Source of the DNA: Bacteroidota bacterium
GTDB lineage: Bacteria > Bacteroidota > Bacteroidia > Chitinophagales > Chitinophagaceae
Reading direction: 5' to 3'
Assembly (NCBI GenBank): GCA_013289015.1
Contig: JABDAV010000001.1
Coordinates: 34,895 to 98,894, forward strand
DNA: 64,000 nt
Part shown: piece by piece, positions 44,593 to 53,431 of the stretch
Layout: each line of letters starts with the position of its first letter
Position numbering within the stretch: the stretch's first letter is position 1
Notes under the pieces: generated by a model
Told to the model about the DNA's origin: nothing
The model's database searches: none
Seen by the model: only the letters and a program-made list of their open reading frames with translations
Program-made: the position numbers and the translations under genes

Positions 44593-44731
44593 GAGAGCGT
44601 TTTATTCACGTAAATAATTTTTATACCTGGTATAGAAATGCCTAATTTAGTAAATACTATTTTCTAATGCTCACCTGCTTTTATAGCCATACATGAAAAA
44701 TTTAAAAGTAAAAAATCACATTAATTAATTT

Positions 44732-46639
44732 ATGGAACCGGGTACTTTAAAACCTACACAAACTCCATTGGATAATATCGGGCTTGCATTCTCAGGCGGT
44801 GGTTACCGGGCCGCATCTTTTGCTTTAGGCACACTGTCTTATCTAAACAAGATCAGGTGGAACGATAAATCAATGCTGGAAAGCGTAAGTTATATTTCCT
44901 CTGCTTCAGGCGGTTCCTTTACCAATGCTGCTTATGCATTAAGCGTTGTAGAGGCAACAGGTTTTGACGCTTTTTATAAAAAGTTCTTTGAGAACATTGA
45001 AGGCGTTAAACTGCTCGACAGGGTTTTTGAAAATTTAAATGATCCGGATGCGTGGAAAGATTGTCCTGAAAAACGAAGGAACATGATTAATGCCTTTGCC
45101 CTGTCATACAACCAGTTGTTTTTTGAAGGCAAAACAGTAGATGATATTATGTATAAAGGCATAAACGGCCCGCTGGATGAGATCTGCTTTAATACAACTG
45201 AGTTTTATCATGGTTTGCTCTTTCGCCAGGCAGTTAAATTAAAGCCAGACAGTAAAAGCGATAAAACATTTCTATATGGCAACTATATAATTCATTTAAT
45301 GAATCATGCGGAAAAGCATTTAAAACTTGCCGACCTGGTGGCTGCTTCCTCCTGTTTCCCTGCAGGCTTTGAGCCTATCTTGTTTCCCGATGAATTTATT
45401 TATAATGATACAGATGGAAAGATAAAAGCCGGTATCCTGGAAAACCTCTGTATTGAACCACAGGAATTACAGGTTGATGAATTAAAGCTTATTCACAATG
45501 ACGCAGACGTGGATAACCTGGTAAAAAACCTCGCACATCCGGTTAACATAGAAGTATTGGCTGAAGAAGCAAAACAACTGTCTTTACGCAATAACCTTAA
45601 GATTGGTTTTATGGATGGAGGCATAACAGACAACCAGGGCCTTGAAAGTATAATGCGCGCTAATGAAAGAAGGGTGAATAAAGAAACTGATTTTAAAGAA
45701 TTCGACCTGATGTTGATCTGTGATGTGGGCAGCCATTATATGGATCCTTATATTCCGGTAAAACCAAAAAAATATAAAGGCCTTCCAAACCTGAGCATTG
45801 ATAACATTTTTGTTATTGCAACTGTTCTTCTTATTGCAGGAATAGCAGCGTTTATAATTAATTATCATCTGTTGGCTATTCCGGCAACTTTGATTACAGC
45901 AACAGGCCTTTTAACTATAGCCGGCTTGTTTTTGCTAAGGCGCTTTATTGCAGGGGGCGTAAGAAAAAATGAAGGATTAAATCTTTCAAAAAACTTTTCA
46001 CCCGAAATCGTAAAAGAAATGTTTCACCATTTTGGAAAGACTCCGATTGGCGCTATTGCAGATATGCTGACCGAAAGATTTAATTCGGTGATTACTTTAA
46101 ACAACGATATTTTTCTAAAACGCGTAAGGCAATTGTTGTATCAAAGTTTTTTTGATGAGGGATACGGCTCGTACCGGTTAAAGACCAACCATATTTATGA
46201 TTTGAGCTTCTCTAACGATCTTAACCGGGTTTCCGGCGAGGGAAGAGACCCTCTTTACCTGTCACCCGGTTATTCTATGCAGATAATTGCAGAGAATGCA
46301 TTTGAAATGGGAACAACCCTTTGGTTTGAACATGAAAAAATAAAAGACAGTTCACTTGCTTCTATTATTGCATGTGGTGAGTTCTCTACCTGTTATAACC
46401 TGCTGGTGTATATTGACAGGTTAAAAGCTGATACGTTATATTTTGAAAGATTAAGTTCAGCATGGCAGGAGAAACTGAACGACCTGCAGGGAAGGCTTTT
46501 GGATGATTATGACAAGTTTAAAAAAGACCCTTTCTGGCTGTATAATGAATCAGGCCTTTTATTTCATATTGCAAACTTTAAAAATAAAAGCGTTGCAGAG
46601 TATAAAATACCCGGTAAGTTTACCGGGTTAAGAAATTGA
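44732..46639 (+). CDS. patatin-like phospholipase with C-terminal membrane segments
   Basis: 635 aa. GLAFSGGGYRAASFALG is the glycine-rich oxyanion loop; YISSASGGSFTNAAY carries the nucleophile Ser (GxSxG variant SASGG); FMDGGITDNQG carries the catalytic Asp (DGG). Two hydrophobic helices at about 355-395 (NIFVIATVLLIAGIAAFII and LLAIPATLITATGLLTIAGL) suggest it is membrane-bound, followed by a further ~230-residue domain. It would hydrolyse phospholipid acyl esters. Next to the TIR-like gene and REP/RAYT elements it may belong to a defence island (inference). Confidence 0.85.
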   Translation: MEPGTLKPTQTPLDNIGLAFSGGGYRAASFALGTLSYLNKIRWNDKSMLESVSYISSASGGSFTNAAYALSVVEATGFDAFYKKFFENIEGVKLLDRVFENLNDPDAWKDCPEKRRNMINAFALSYNQLFFEGKTVDDIMYKGINGPLDEICFNTTEFYHGLLFRQAVKLKPDSKSDKTFLYGNYIIHLMNHAEKHLKLADLVAASSCFPAGFEPILFPDEFIYNDTDGKIKAGILENLCIEPQELQVDELKLIHNDADVDNLVKNLAHPVNIEVLAEEAKQLSLRNNLKIGFMDGGITDNQGLESIMRANERRVNKETDFKEFDLMLICDVGSHYMDPYIPVKPKKYKGLPNLSIDNIFVIATVLLIAGIAAFIINYHLLAIPATLITATGLLTIAGLFLLRRFIAGGVRKNEGLNLSKNFSPEIVKEMFHHFGKTPIGAIADMLTERFNSVITLNNDIFLKRVRQLLYQSFFDEGYGSYRLKTNHIYDLSFSNDLNRVSGEGRDPLYLSPGYSMQIIAENAFEMGTTLWFEHEKIKDSSLASIIACGEFSTCYNLLVYIDRLKADTLYFERLSSAWQEKLNDLQGRLLDDYDKFKKDPFWLYNESGLLFHIANFKNKSVAEYKIPGKFTGLRN

Positions 46640-46682
46640 AACGTTTTATTATTTGCTTTTGTATCAATTGTTATAAATAAAT

Positions 46683-47069
46683 CTATAACACTATTTGTTC
46701 AAACAACTTCATCAATGTTTCGTAGGGGTCAACGCATAAACCAGGATGAACAGCTGACGTTTGTATCACTGTACTTTTGGTTGCAGCAAGCCAGCGAAAC
46801 CTTGAGGCAATCGGCAATGCGGCAATAGTTCCGCCTGTTTTTTCTCCTTTTGCAATCTGTTCAAAAGCTTTCAGGCGTTGTTCTATTTCAGCCAGGTTTA
46901 TTTCGGTTGAAAATGCTTTTAGTTTGTTTTCATTCAGCTTATAAGCCAACTGCAAAAACTTTTTGGAAGCGCAATACAATATTATACCCGTGTTGATGAA
47001 TTCTTCTTTTTCAACACAAGGCACAATGCGTATAACAGCATATTCAAATAAGTGCTTTTCTTGCGTCAT
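46683..47069 (-). CDS. DUF3037 protein
   Basis: 128 aa from the ATG at 47069 (MTQEKHLFEYAVIRIVPCVE). FEYAVIRIVPCVEKEEFINTGIILYC and the later GLCVDPYETLMKLFEQ fit DUF3037, a small family usually found beside a HipA-like kinase gene, as here. It overlaps that gene by 26 bp. The function is unknown; joint action is likely. Confidence 0.82.
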   Translation of the reverse strand: MTQEKHLFEYAVIRIVPCVEKEEFINTGIILYCASKKFLQLAYKLNENKLKAFSTEINLAEIEQRLKAFEQIAKGEKTGGTIAALPIASRFRWLAATKSTVIQTSAVHPGLCVDPYETLMKLFEQIVL

Positions 47070-47835
47070 TTGCTTCCTGTATAAATTTATCTGAATGGGC
47101 AAGTCGTGTCAACAGGAAATCTGTGTACACTTTGCGTTTATCTTTTACGTCTTCAAAAATTTCTTCCAGCCAAACATCCGGTATCAATGCAACAACCGCT
47201 TCAATATTTTCTTTTGTGATGAGTTTTGAATATACTGCATTCACTTCATCCAGCTTTGCAGCAAAAGGCAATAACACATGATCTTTGATTGAAGGGAATG
47301 GCCTGATCGCCTGTTCAGCAGCATTGCTTAAAGCATGTTGAAAATATAAAGATGCGCCATGATCTATCAACCATATTTCGTTATGCCATACAAGCATGTT
47401 TGTGTTACGTGCGGTACGGTCAACATTGGTTATAAAACAATCAAGCCAAACAATCGTGGAAGCAAGTGTTGTATCTACTTTATTCACCACTGCATCAAAA
47501 ACAAATGCGCCCTGCAGGTAATGCATGGCAAGATTTAATCCGCGGCTGGCTTTCAAAAGATCCTGTATCTCTTCATCAGGTTCGGTTCTGCCAAATGCTT
47601 CATCCAGTTCAGCAAAAACTATTTCAGGAACTTTAAGGCCCATCAATTTCGCCAGCTCGCCACCAATTAGTTCTGCTATTAAAACTTTTATTCCCTGGCC
47701 TGCACCTTTAAATTTTAATACATACATAAAACCATCATCAGCCTCAGTAACCGCAGGCAGCGAACCGCCTTCACGCAAAGGCGTTATGTAACGCGTAACA
47801 TCAACTGTTCTTATCCCGGGATTAAATTCAGTCAT
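47044..47835 (-). CDS. HipA-like kinase-fold protein
   Basis: 263 aa. It aligns with HipA-type kinase folds in YVLKFKGAGQGIKVLIAELIGG (N-lobe Lys), WLDCFITNVDRTARNTNMLV (catalytic loop, Asp and Asn) and EIWLIDHGASLYF (Mg-binding Asp). The HipA N-terminal domain is absent, so this is the short HipA-family type and not a classical toxin. The paired DUF3037 gene overlaps its 3' end. A role in phosphorylating a host or phage target is only a guess. Confidence 0.8.
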   Translation of the reverse strand: MTEFNPGIRTVDVTRYITPLREGGSLPAVTEADDGFMYVLKFKGAGQGIKVLIAELIGGELAKLMGLKVPEIVFAELDEAFGRTEPDEEIQDLLKASRGLNLAMHYLQGAFVFDAVVNKVDTTLASTIVWLDCFITNVDRTARNTNMLVWHNEIWLIDHGASLYFQHALSNAAEQAIRPFPSIKDHVLLPFAAKLDEVNAVYSKLITKENIEAVVALIPDVWLEEIFEDVKDKRKVYTDFLLTRLAHSDKFIQEANDARKALI

Positions 47836-48034
47836 TATATACTATTCCTGTTATTAAGTTGTAAAAATAAACGCTTGTATTTCCACGGGACTATTTTTTG
47901 CGATTAATACGCAAATAATAAGTAAAGGAACACACAACATCAACCAAGGTAAGCCTGAAAAATAAATCCGTTTTCAATCCTAAAACTCTAATCAGAAAAT
48001 ATCCGGAAATATACTTTTTGAATATGAAAATCTA

Positions 48035-48556
48035 TCATGATTTTTCTCCCACAAACTGATCGCCCTGGTATTTGAACAGCACATTGAATGTAGTAAGACT
48101 ACCGTAAATCCTGGTAATGTATTGCTGCAGTTCAATTTTATCTTCATCGTTTAATAGTTTATGTGCATTAATGCGTTGTTCCATAACACGCAGCCTGTCG
48201 CGCAGCATAACTATTTTGTGAAAGAAAGCTTCTATTGGTACTTCTTTTTCTTTTAATGATGTATCAGCAGGTTTTAATATCATCAAACCATTTTTCCATT
48301 TGTCGCCTAACGAAACAACTTCGGTTATGTCACTCCATTCACGCAAAATTTTTATAAGCGCGTCTTCTGCTTCACTGAAGCTGACAGTATATTCCGGTTC
48401 AATCCTTTCAATAACTTCTACAGGCAGATCTTTTGAAACAGGCTTTATTCCGCTGTCAGCAAAACAAACATCATATATTTTTTTATGCAGGCGAATGATA
48501 ACGCCTGTTCCATAAGAAGGATGTTTAATGCGTGAACCGATACCTAAAATTTCCAT
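48035..48556 (-). CDS. conserved hypothetical protein with N-terminal SH3/KOW-like barrel
   Basis: 173 aa. The first ~50 residues (LGIGSRIKHPSYGTGVIIRLHK, YDVCFADSGIKPV) resemble CarD or KOW-like small barrels. The rest is helical and charged, with a central coiled-coil-like stretch (MLRDRLRVMEQRINAH). I do not recognise a named family. It stands alone on the minus strand. Confidence 0.72.
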   Translation of the reverse strand: MEILGIGSRIKHPSYGTGVIIRLHKKIYDVCFADSGIKPVSKDLPVEVIERIEPEYTVSFSEAEDALIKILREWSDITEVVSLGDKWKNGLMILKPADTSLKEKEVPIEAFFHKIVMLRDRLRVMEQRINAHKLLNDEDKIELQQYITRIYGSLTTFNVLFKYQGDQFVGEKS

Positions 48557-48900
48557 CTTTTTTGTTTTGTGTAAAAGTAATTGTTGAACCTAAAATGAAA
48601 TGGAACAATTTGAATGTAGCCGGCGACGTTCAGATAGCACAATTACAACTGCTCAGTCGAATTAACATCGCACAAAACAAGATAATGATGTGGAAAATAT
48701 AATTCAACAAAGTTTTATAAAGCACTAACGCAGATATTCAGATGCAGGCAGCCTCGTGCGGGGATTATATTTGGTAAGTTTTATTGCAGACGGCCAACCA
48801 AGAGTTGTATTAAAACTCAATAAACAATAAAGAAAAAATTTATAAAGAGAGAACCTGCCTTATATCAACGGCATTTTTTTTATGCTTTATATAAATCTAT
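48557..48900. other. intergenic stretch without recognisable gene
   Basis: About 340 bp. No ORF of useful size, no tRNA and no strong terminator was seen. Confidence 0.5.
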
Positions 48901-49512
48901 CTAATGAGTACCATGCGCTAACAACACATACGAATCAGAAGTAAATACAATGCCGTTAGAGTTTTTCCATCTTATATAGCCTTTTATAATTCCTGTGCCG
49001 ACTGTAAAATAAAGCTCTTCCTGTTTATAATCAGACCATAAGCCATCATCCTGTGTTATCAGGATTTTGTAAGACGGATAATTGGTAGTTGTTATTATGG
49101 TTGCATATATCTTTGAGTTAAGCGTATCGTTCATGAATGACTTATTTATATAAGGCTCATTGGTAACAGGCATGGGCAAATCAAGCATGAGCGCTTCACC
49201 TTTTGGTTCAAGTATATAAGCAGATGAATCATCAGAGCGAACAGTGAATATATGATCACCAAACTGGTCTGCAATAACAGTGTAATCAATGTTATTGTTA
49301 GAAACTGTATCGGTAGCTCTCAAATAAAATGTGTCATAACCGTAAAAATCTCCGTAGGAGTCAAAAAAACTATCAGTATAAGTCCATTTATTTTGCGCTC
49401 CGAGCGGGTATAACTGGCTGCTGGCAATGGTATTATCTGATGTGCTGATATTTTTTTTACATGAAGCAAAAAGAAGAATGTGCACTATCAACAGCAGGCA
49501 AGCTTTTTTCAT
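48901..49512 (-). CDS. hypothetical lipoprotein
   Basis: 203 aa. The signal MKKACLLLIVHILLFASC has a lipobox ending FASC, so the protein is lipid-anchored. The mature part is beta-rich (YPLGAQNKWTYTDSFFDSYG, WSDYKQEELYFTVGTGIIKG) and similar in style to Bacteroidota surface or periplasmic lipoproteins of unknown role. It is alone on its strand, about 70 bp downstream of the STAS gene. Confidence 0.8.
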   Translation of the reverse strand: MKKACLLLIVHILLFASCKKNISTSDNTIASSQLYPLGAQNKWTYTDSFFDSYGDFYGYDTFYLRATDTVSNNNIDYTVIADQFGDHIFTVRSDDSSAYILEPKGEALMLDLPMPVTNEPYINKSFMNDTLNSKIYATIITTTNYPSYKILITQDDGLWSDYKQEELYFTVGTGIIKGYIRWKNSNGIVFTSDSYVLLAHGTH

Positions 49513-49581
49513 GGTTAAAATTAAACGATCAGGTCATTTAAAACCTGCATTGATTTATAATGGTTGCCTTAATAAAGGAGA

Positions 49582-49953
49582 TCATTCATCGCCTGATAAT
49601 TCCCTTTCAATTTCTTCCATTTGCACAATATCCCATGCTTCTGTTTCAGTAGGAGCAACATTCAGCACTCCATCTAAATCCAATTCATTAATAATTGCCT
49701 GAACAGGTAATTGAAGTTGGCAAATGACGAACGAAATATTCTGCGCATAATATTCCTGTTGCAAAGCAGCTAATTCGTTAATAAACTTTTCTTCAACATA
49801 GGCAGCATTCTTTAAATTAATAACAAGATTTGTCTTATGTTGCAGGTAAGAAATTACCAGATCTTTAAATTCTGCTGTTAAATTGTCAGAAGAAAAATCC
49901 GAATCCGGCGTTATCATCGTAAATTTTTCTCTGGTATCAATTTTGAAATTCAT
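49582..49953 (-). CDS. STAS-domain protein (anti-sigma-factor-antagonist type)
   Basis: 123 aa. The fold pattern (MNFKIDTREKFTMITPDSD, TNLVINLKNAAYVEEKFINE, FVICQLQLPVQAII and an acidic C-terminal tail) fits a STAS domain. The phosphorylatable Ser/Thr of SpoIIAA-type proteins is not at the usual place (AAYVEEKF in place of DSSGL), so it may not be controlled by a kinase. It is divergent from clpC. Confidence 0.7.
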   Translation of the reverse strand: MNFKIDTREKFTMITPDSDFSSDNLTAEFKDLVISYLQHKTNLVINLKNAAYVEEKFINELAALQQEYYAQNISFVICQLQLPVQAIINELDLDGVLNVAPTETEAWDIVQMEEIERELSGDE

Positions 49954-50045
49954 ACGTTTTACTATTGATCATTTTAACACGATGTGCATAAGTGATTGGT
50001 GGCACACCTCAAAAATATTTCTTAAACTTGTACAAATACAAATAA

Positions 50046-52574
50046 ATGGATAACAACTTTTCCGCCCAGGTTAAAGAGATCATATCCTACAGCAGGGAAG
50101 AAGCATTGAGATTGGGAAATGATTTCATAGGCACAGAACATCTTTTGCTGGGATTGATTAGAGATGGAGAGAATACAGCAATTAAGATTTTAAAACAATT
50201 AAACGTTGACCTGTACGAGTTGCGCAAGGAAGTGGAACTGGCCGTTCGCGATAAAACAGGAAAAAATATAGCTAACATTAACAGCCTTCCGCTAACCAAG
50301 CAAGCTGAAAAAGTAATTCGTGTTACAGTATTGGAAGCGAAAGCACTTAAAAGCCCGTTGGTTGAAACTGAGCATTTAATGCTATCTATTTTAAAGAACA
50401 AAGAAAACATTGCTACACAAATTTTAAATCAGTACGACGTGGATTACGATTTGTTTAAAACAGAGTTGGGTGTTGTACGCAGCAATGAACCGCGTAGCGA
50501 ATACACTGAAGAAAATGATGATGATTTTGAAGATGAAAGAAAACAAGGTTATTCATCACAACAAAAAAAGACAACAGCCACTACAAAAAGCAAAACACCT
50601 GTATTGGATAATTTCGGCAGAGATATAACCAAGCTTGCAGAAACAGGTGCACTTGATCCTATAGTTGGCAGGGAAAAGGAAATTGAAAGGGTTTCGCAGA
50701 TTCTCAGTCGCCGCAAAAAGAACAATCCAATTTTAATTGGTGAACCCGGTGTGGGTAAAACTGCCATTGTTGAAGGCCTCGCATTACGTATTGTTCAAAG
50801 AAAAGTAAGCAGGGTTTTATATGACAAAAGAGTCATCAGCCTTGACCTTGCAGCGTTGGTTGCCGGCACAAAATACCGCGGCCAGTTTGAAGAACGCATG
50901 AAAGCCATTATGAATGAACTGGAAAAGAATCGTGATGTGATTTTGTTCATTGATGAAATCCATACAATAGTGGGTGCGGGTGGTGCAAGCGGTTCACTCG
51001 ATGCAAGCAATATTTTTAAACCCGCCTTATCAAGAGGTGAGTTACAATGTATCGGCGCTTCAACATTAGATGAATACAGAATGTATATTGAAAAAGATGG
51101 CGCCTTAGACCGTCGTTTTCAAAAAGTGTTGGTGGAGCCTCCAACAGTTGATGAAACCATCCAGATATTGAATAACATTAAGCCGCGCTATGAGGATTAC
51201 CACAATGTAATATATAGCCAGGATGCAATTGATGCCTGCGTTAAACTCAGCGACCGTTATATGACGGACAGGCTGCTTCCCGATAAGGCAATAGATGTAT
51301 TGGATGAAGTAGGAGCGAGGGTTCATTTAAAAAATATCAATGTTCCTCAAAATATTCTTGATCTTGAAAAACAGATAGAAGAAATAAAACTTGAAAAGAA
51401 CCGCGTAGTTAAAAGTCAGCGATTTGAAGAAGCTGCCGCACTGCGTGATACGGAAAAACGATTAGGAGAGGAGCTTGAAAAAGCAAAATCTGACTGGGAA
51501 GAAGAAAGCAAGAACAAGCGCTATCCCATAGACGAAGAAAATATTGCCGAGGTTGTAAGCATGATGACCGGTATCCCGGTAAAAAGAATGGTACAGGCTG
51601 AAAGTGATAAGCTCCGCAAGATGTCACAAGATATGCAGAGTATGGTGGTTGGTCAAAGCGAAGCAATTTCTAAAGTGGTTAAGGCTATTCAGCGCAACAG
51701 GGTTGGTTTAAAAGATCCCAGGAAGCCTGTTGGCAGTTTCATATTTCTTGGCCCTACAGGTGTGGGTAAAACTGAATTGGCAAGAGCGTTGGCAAGGTAT
51801 ATGTTCGATTCCGAAGATGCACTTGTTCGCATTGACATGAGTGAATACATGGAAAAATTTACTGTAAGCAGGTTGATAGGTGCGCCTCCGGGTTATGTTG
51901 GATATGAAGAAGGTGGCCAGTTAACTGAGAAGGTACGCCGTAAACCTTATAGCGTGATTCTTCTTGACGAAATTGAAAAAGCACATCCTGATATTTACAA
52001 TATTCTTTTGCAGGTATTGGACGACGGACAGTTAACTGATGGACTTGGAAGAAAAGTCGATTTCAAGAATACGTTAATCATTATGACCTCAAATATCGGT
52101 GTTCGCCAGTTGAAAGATTTTGGTGAAGGTGTTGGTTTTGCCACTGCAGCCCGGGTGCAAAACTCAGAAGAAAATAATAAGGCAGTTATTGAAAAGGCAC
52201 TTAAACGTACTTTTTCCCCTGAATTTTTGAACAGGATTGATGATGTTGTGATCTTTAATTCTTTGACAAAGGAAAACATCTTCGAGATCATAGACATCCT
52301 GATGAAAGGCGTACTAAAACGCTTGAACAACATGGGCTTCACCCTTAAAATAACGCCGGAAGCAAAAGAATTTATCGCTGATAAAGGTTATGATATTCAA
52401 TTTGGCGCGAGACCATTACACAGGGCTATTCAAAAGTACCTGGAAGATAGTTTGGCAGAAGAGATATTGAGCATGAATGTAAAGCAAGGCGATATTCTTA
52501 TTGCAGACCTTGACAAAGAAAATCAAAAAATTAAATTCGAACTGGGAAAGGCCGAGGAAGAAGCAAAAGTTTAA
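50046..52574 (+). CDS. clpC: ATP-dependent Clp protease ATP-binding subunit ClpC
   Basis: 842 aa. Two Clp_N repeats (1-150), AAA1 with Walker A GEPGVGKT near 232, DEIHT and sensor segments, a UVR segment (RFEEAAALRDTEKRLGEELE) near 460, AAA2 with GPTGVGKT near 569 and a ClpB-type D2-small domain. It unfolds substrates for ClpP; the aat and clpS genes at 56.7-57.7 kb supply N-degron input for Clp proteases. It ends at a strong terminator. Confidence 0.96.
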   Translation: MDNNFSAQVKEIISYSREEALRLGNDFIGTEHLLLGLIRDGENTAIKILKQLNVDLYELRKEVELAVRDKTGKNIANINSLPLTKQAEKVIRVTVLEAKALKSPLVETEHLMLSILKNKENIATQILNQYDVDYDLFKTELGVVRSNEPRSEYTEENDDDFEDERKQGYSSQQKKTTATTKSKTPVLDNFGRDITKLAETGALDPIVGREKEIERVSQILSRRKKNNPILIGEPGVGKTAIVEGLALRIVQRKVSRVLYDKRVISLDLAALVAGTKYRGQFEERMKAIMNELEKNRDVILFIDEIHTIVGAGGASGSLDASNIFKPALSRGELQCIGASTLDEYRMYIEKDGALDRRFQKVLVEPPTVDETIQILNNIKPRYEDYHNVIYSQDAIDACVKLSDRYMTDRLLPDKAIDVLDEVGARVHLKNINVPQNILDLEKQIEEIKLEKNRVVKSQRFEEAAALRDTEKRLGEELEKAKSDWEEESKNKRYPIDEENIAEVVSMMTGIPVKRMVQAESDKLRKMSQDMQSMVVGQSEAISKVVKAIQRNRVGLKDPRKPVGSFIFLGPTGVGKTELARALARYMFDSEDALVRIDMSEYMEKFTVSRLIGAPPGYVGYEEGGQLTEKVRRKPYSVILLDEIEKAHPDIYNILLQVLDDGQLTDGLGRKVDFKNTLIIMTSNIGVRQLKDFGEGVGFATAARVQNSEENNKAVIEKALKRTFSPEFLNRIDDVVIFNSLTKENIFEIIDILMKGVLKRLNNMGFTLKITPEAKEFIADKGYDIQFGARPLHRAIQKYLEDSLAEEILSMNVKQGDILIADLDKENQKIKFELGKAEEEAKV

Positions 52575-52591
52575 ATTTTAATATTCTTAAT

Positions 52592-52616
52592 TAAAGCCCC
52601 GTTTTTGGGGCTTTTG
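52592..52616 (+). terminator. Rho-independent terminator of clpC
   Basis: AAAGCCCC-GTTTTT-GGGGCTTTT: eight-base stem with a T run, 18 bp after the clpC stop. Confidence 0.88.
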
Positions 52617-52849
52617 TCTTTAAAAAATAAATTAGTTACCCTGCAGCAAAAATCAGTTAAAAGCTGTTTATGAAAGTATAGCATGAAGACATTATAGAAA
52701 AAATTGAATACCTTTCAATTTTTAGAAACAGATTCAGTACTCTTACTATTTATTAAATTATGTTGTCAGGTCATTTTTTGCTGAATATATATAAGGCAAC
52801 CTTAGTTAGCAGATTTACGTATTTTATAACAAATATTAATCCTTGAAAT

Positions 52850-53431
52850 TTGGAATCATTACATATTTTGATCAAGGGTTGTATTGCCAGGGATCATAAA
52901 TGCCAGAGAGCATTTTATGAGAACTATTATGGATTTGCGCTTAAGACTGTTTTCAGGTACATCTATAAGTATGATAAGGCAACGGATGTAGTTAATGACA
53001 GTTTTGTGAAAATTTTCAATAGTCTTGAAAAATTTCAACCATCAAAAGAAAAGTCTGATACGGAAAAGATTTTGATGGGGTGGATGAAGCGGATCCTGAT
53101 TAATACTGCTATTGACGAGTTGCGGAAACAGCAAACGCTTCCTGAAATTGGTGAACTGCCGGAATATATCTGGGAAGAAATTGATAGAAGCCAAAATGCT
53201 GATCAAAAGGTTTTGTATAAAGAATTAATTTGTGAAATAAAACGATTGCCGCCTTCATATAGAACTGTTTTTAACTTATTTGTCATAGATGGTTTTTCAC
53301 ATAACGAGATTGCAGGTATTCTGGGCATTTCTGATGGAACTTCAAAGTCAGCTTTAGCAAAGGCTAAGGCCCAATTAAAAAAATTTTTAGAGAACAGGTT
53401 TTTGGAAAGAAGTTATGCTTTACACAAATGA
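52850..53431 (+). CDS. RNA polymerase ECF sigma factor
   Basis: 193 aa from a TTG at 52850; an in-frame TGA lies two codons upstream and no ATG occurs in the first 80 codons, so TTG is the best start. Region 2 is seen in FRYIYKYDKATDVVNDSFVKIF and WMKRILINTAIDELRK; region 4 in LPPSYRTVFNLFVIDGFSHN and EIAGILGISDGTSKSALAKA. The stop overlaps the next gene by 17 bp. It likely controls, or is controlled through, that membrane protein. Confidence 0.88.
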   Translation: MESLHILIKGCIARDHKCQRAFYENYYGFALKTVFRYIYKYDKATDVVNDSFVKIFNSLEKFQPSKEKSDTEKILMGWMKRILINTAIDELRKQQTLPEIGELPEYIWEEIDRSQNADQKVLYKELICEIKRLPPSYRTVFNLFVIDGFSHNEIAGILGISDGTSKSALAKAKAQLKKFLENRFLERSYALHK

